64,000 nt of DNA from VGTK01 sp046327915. Lineage in GTDB: Bacteria > Desulfobacterota > Binatia > UBA12015. The DNA lies in NCBI GenBank assembly GCA_046327915.1, contig JAXLXO010000029.1, positions 1 to 64,000 of the forward strand, in the 5' to 3' direction. The notes under the pieces are model-generated. The model was not told the origin of the DNA. It did no database searches and saw only the letters and a program-made list of their open reading frames with translations. The stretch's first letter is position 1. Each line of letters begins with the position of its first letter. Below, piece after piece: positions 62,914-64,000 of the stretch. Both the position numbers and the translations under genes were made by a program.

Positions 62914-63372
62914 TCAGGCACCCGCGCCGCGCGCGCGCACGAAGGAGAGCGTGCAGCGGCGGTGCGCGATGCGCCAGCCGTCCGCCGTGCGCACGAAGCG
63001 GTCGTGGTACTCGCCGACGAACTTCGGGTGGCCGACCGGTGCCGGCAGCTCGGCGGTGCCGGTCTTCGAGTCGTGCCGGTAGTTGACGAGGTACGAGAGT
63101 CCGGTCGCCTCGTCCGGACCGGTGAGCGTGACGGCGAGGTTGGTGCACACGTGGCGCGAGGTGCGCCGCGTGACACGCTGCCGCGCGCCGAAGCCGGCGC
63201 GGATCGCGTCGCGGCCGTCCATGCGGACGCCGTCGGCCTCCCACACGCCGTCGTCGGTGAAGAGGTCGGCGATGCGCGCCGCCTCGCCGAAGTCGACGAA
63301 GTGCGTGTAGTCGATCACGAGCCGCTCGCAGGCGCGCTCGTCGAGCAGCCGCGTCAGTGCGTCATGTCCCAT
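62914..63372 (-). CDS. SnoaL/NTF2-like protein
   Basis: The 152-residue protein has the cone-shaped NTF2 fold: YTHFVDFGEAARIADLFTDDGVWEADGVRMDGRDAIRAGFGARQ, then HVCTNLAVTLTGPDEATGLSYLVNYR and KFVGEYHDRFVRTADGWRIAHRRCTLSFV. This is the SnoaL_4/limonene-epoxide-hydrolase-like type, with several acidic and histidine residues in the pocket. It could be an isomerase, hydratase or dehydratase. ATG 63372 is chosen by homology; the longer frame upstream is not conserved. No operon partner. Confidence 0.85.
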   Translation of the reverse strand: MGHDALTRLLDERACERLVIDYTHFVDFGEAARIADLFTDDGVWEADGVRMDGRDAIRAGFGARQRVTRRTSRHVCTNLAVTLTGPDEATGLSYLVNYRHDSKTGTAELPAPVGHPKFVGEYHDRFVRTADGWRIAHRRCTLSFVRARGAGA

Positions 63373-63512
63373 CGCCGACGCGTACCCGAGGCGCGCGCGA
63401 GGCCGCAAGCGGCGTCCGGATTCCGCGAGATCGCCCGTCCGACGCCTGCTCTTCTGCCGTTCGCGCACGACGCGCGCGCCGGCGACGAAGGGCCGGCAGA
63501 AGGGAGAGCACG

Positions 63513-63977
63513 ATGAGCCTGGTCGTCCGCGGACTCGAGACCGCAGAGGTGGAGCGCGTGCGTCGCGGCGCGCCGGACGCGAACGGACAGCCGGCGCTGA
63601 CGCGCATCGCGGAAGGTGTCGCGAACCCGTGCCGTCACTGCCTCGACCTCATCGCCGAGGGAGAGGAGAAGCTGGTGCTGTCCTGGCGTCCGTTCGACGC
63701 GGTGCAGCCGTACGCCGAGACCGGGCCGATCTTCCTGCACGCGCGCGACTGCGCGCGCTACGAGAGCGATCGTCTGCCGGCGTGGTTCGACTTCCTCGAT
63801 CCGGCGATCGTGCGCGGCTACGACGGCGACGACTGGATCCGCTACGACACAGGACAGGTCGTGCCCGGACCGTCGCTCGACGCGGTGTGCCGCGAGATCC
63901 TCGCCGACGCGAGCGTGGCGTACGTGCACGTGCGGTCGAAGTTCAACTGCTTCCAGTGCCGCGTCGACCGCGGCTGA
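63513..63977 (+). CDS. DUF1203 family protein
   Basis: This 154-residue protein begins at ATG 63513 after AAGGGAGAG. CRHCLDLIAEGEEKLVLSWRPFDAVQPYAETGPIFLHARDCARYE is the DUF1203 signature with conserved Cys and His residues, and AYVHVRSKFNCFQCRVDR closes it. The paired cysteines and the HARDC segment suggest metal binding or redox function. The family has no known activity. It appears complete, and the window ends just after its stop. Confidence 0.88.
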   Translation: MSLVVRGLETAEVERVRRGAPDANGQPALTRIAEGVANPCRHCLDLIAEGEEKLVLSWRPFDAVQPYAETGPIFLHARDCARYESDRLPAWFDFLDPAIVRGYDGDDWIRYDTGQVVPGPSLDAVCREILADASVAYVHVRSKFNCFQCRVDRG

Positions 63978-64000
63978 TCCGCGGGTCGCGGCGATTTCTA

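Overview
The window is about 70% GC, densely packed and coding-biased, with GTG and TTG starts and many ATGA or GTGA start/stop overlaps. Heptosyltransferases, Wzm/Wzt-type exporters, many lipoprotein signal peptides and a c-type heme protein point to a Gram-negative bacterium. The mix of sulfotransferases, DUF222-HNH proteins, thiolase/DUF35 pairs and lipoproteins with a CX4CH motif fits a Myxococcota- or Binatota-like lineage. That placement is inference, because no rRNA or other phylogenetic marker lies in the window. I saw no tRNA, rRNA, CRISPR array or prophage.

Layout. 0.2-5.3 kb is an accessory patch: a fused antitoxin with a wrecked toxin remnant, an ADP-ribosylglycohydrolase facing a RES/Xre toxin-antitoxin pair, a NERD-nuclease/UvrD helicase, and a complete ParE-type module. 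5.8-13 kb holds a membrane histidine kinase, a Pro/Thr-rich secreted protein, two AhpD-like proteins, a zinc protease and a spermidine-synthase-like membrane protein. 13-15.7 kb is a two-gene lipoprotein glycoside hydrolase operon (GH10 xylanase and an agarase-like enzyme), divergent from a GlxA-type regulator and its DJ-1/PfpI partner. 17.5-19.4 kb contains an IS110-superfamily element surrounded by short inverted repeats. 19.4-31.7 kb carries metabolic and secreted genes: an aldo/keto reductase, a pectinacetylesterase-like lipoprotein, a thioesterase, a flavin/PNPOx-fold protein, an internally duplicated unknown protein, a PHM-like copper monooxygenase, an ECF sigma/anti-sigma pair and a DUF222-HNH protein.

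32-38.8 kb is a surface-glycan export locus: a frameshifted membrane protein gene, two Wzm/Wzt-type ABC exporters with a GT2 glycosyltransferase between them, and a sulfotransferase. 38.9-53 kb is mixed: a heme-motif secreted protein, a PLP decarboxylase next to an APC permease, an RTX-repeat protein, a GT4-like glycosyltransferase, exonuclease III, small secreted proteins, a thiolase-like/DUF35 pair, an RRM RNA-binding protein with a structured leader, a DUF374 acyltransferase, a 24-residue membrane peptide and an SDR.

54-62.3 kb is one tightly overlapping eight-gene glycan operon: a Kdo-transferase-N/GT29-like fusion, two GT9 heptosyltransferases, two GT-B glycosyltransferases, two nucleotide-sugar epimerases and a sugar-1-phosphate nucleotidyltransferase. 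It is flanked by a second sulfotransferase and a methyltransferase. With the 32-38 kb exporters it suggests a large investment in decorated, possibly sulfated, surface polysaccharide. The most unusual items are the Kdo-N/GT29 fusion, the copper-monooxygenase/heme-motif lipoprotein, the repeat-bounded IS110 element, the antitoxin left with a deleted toxin, and an over-used CGTCAAG/CTTGACG word that overrides codon preference across the window.
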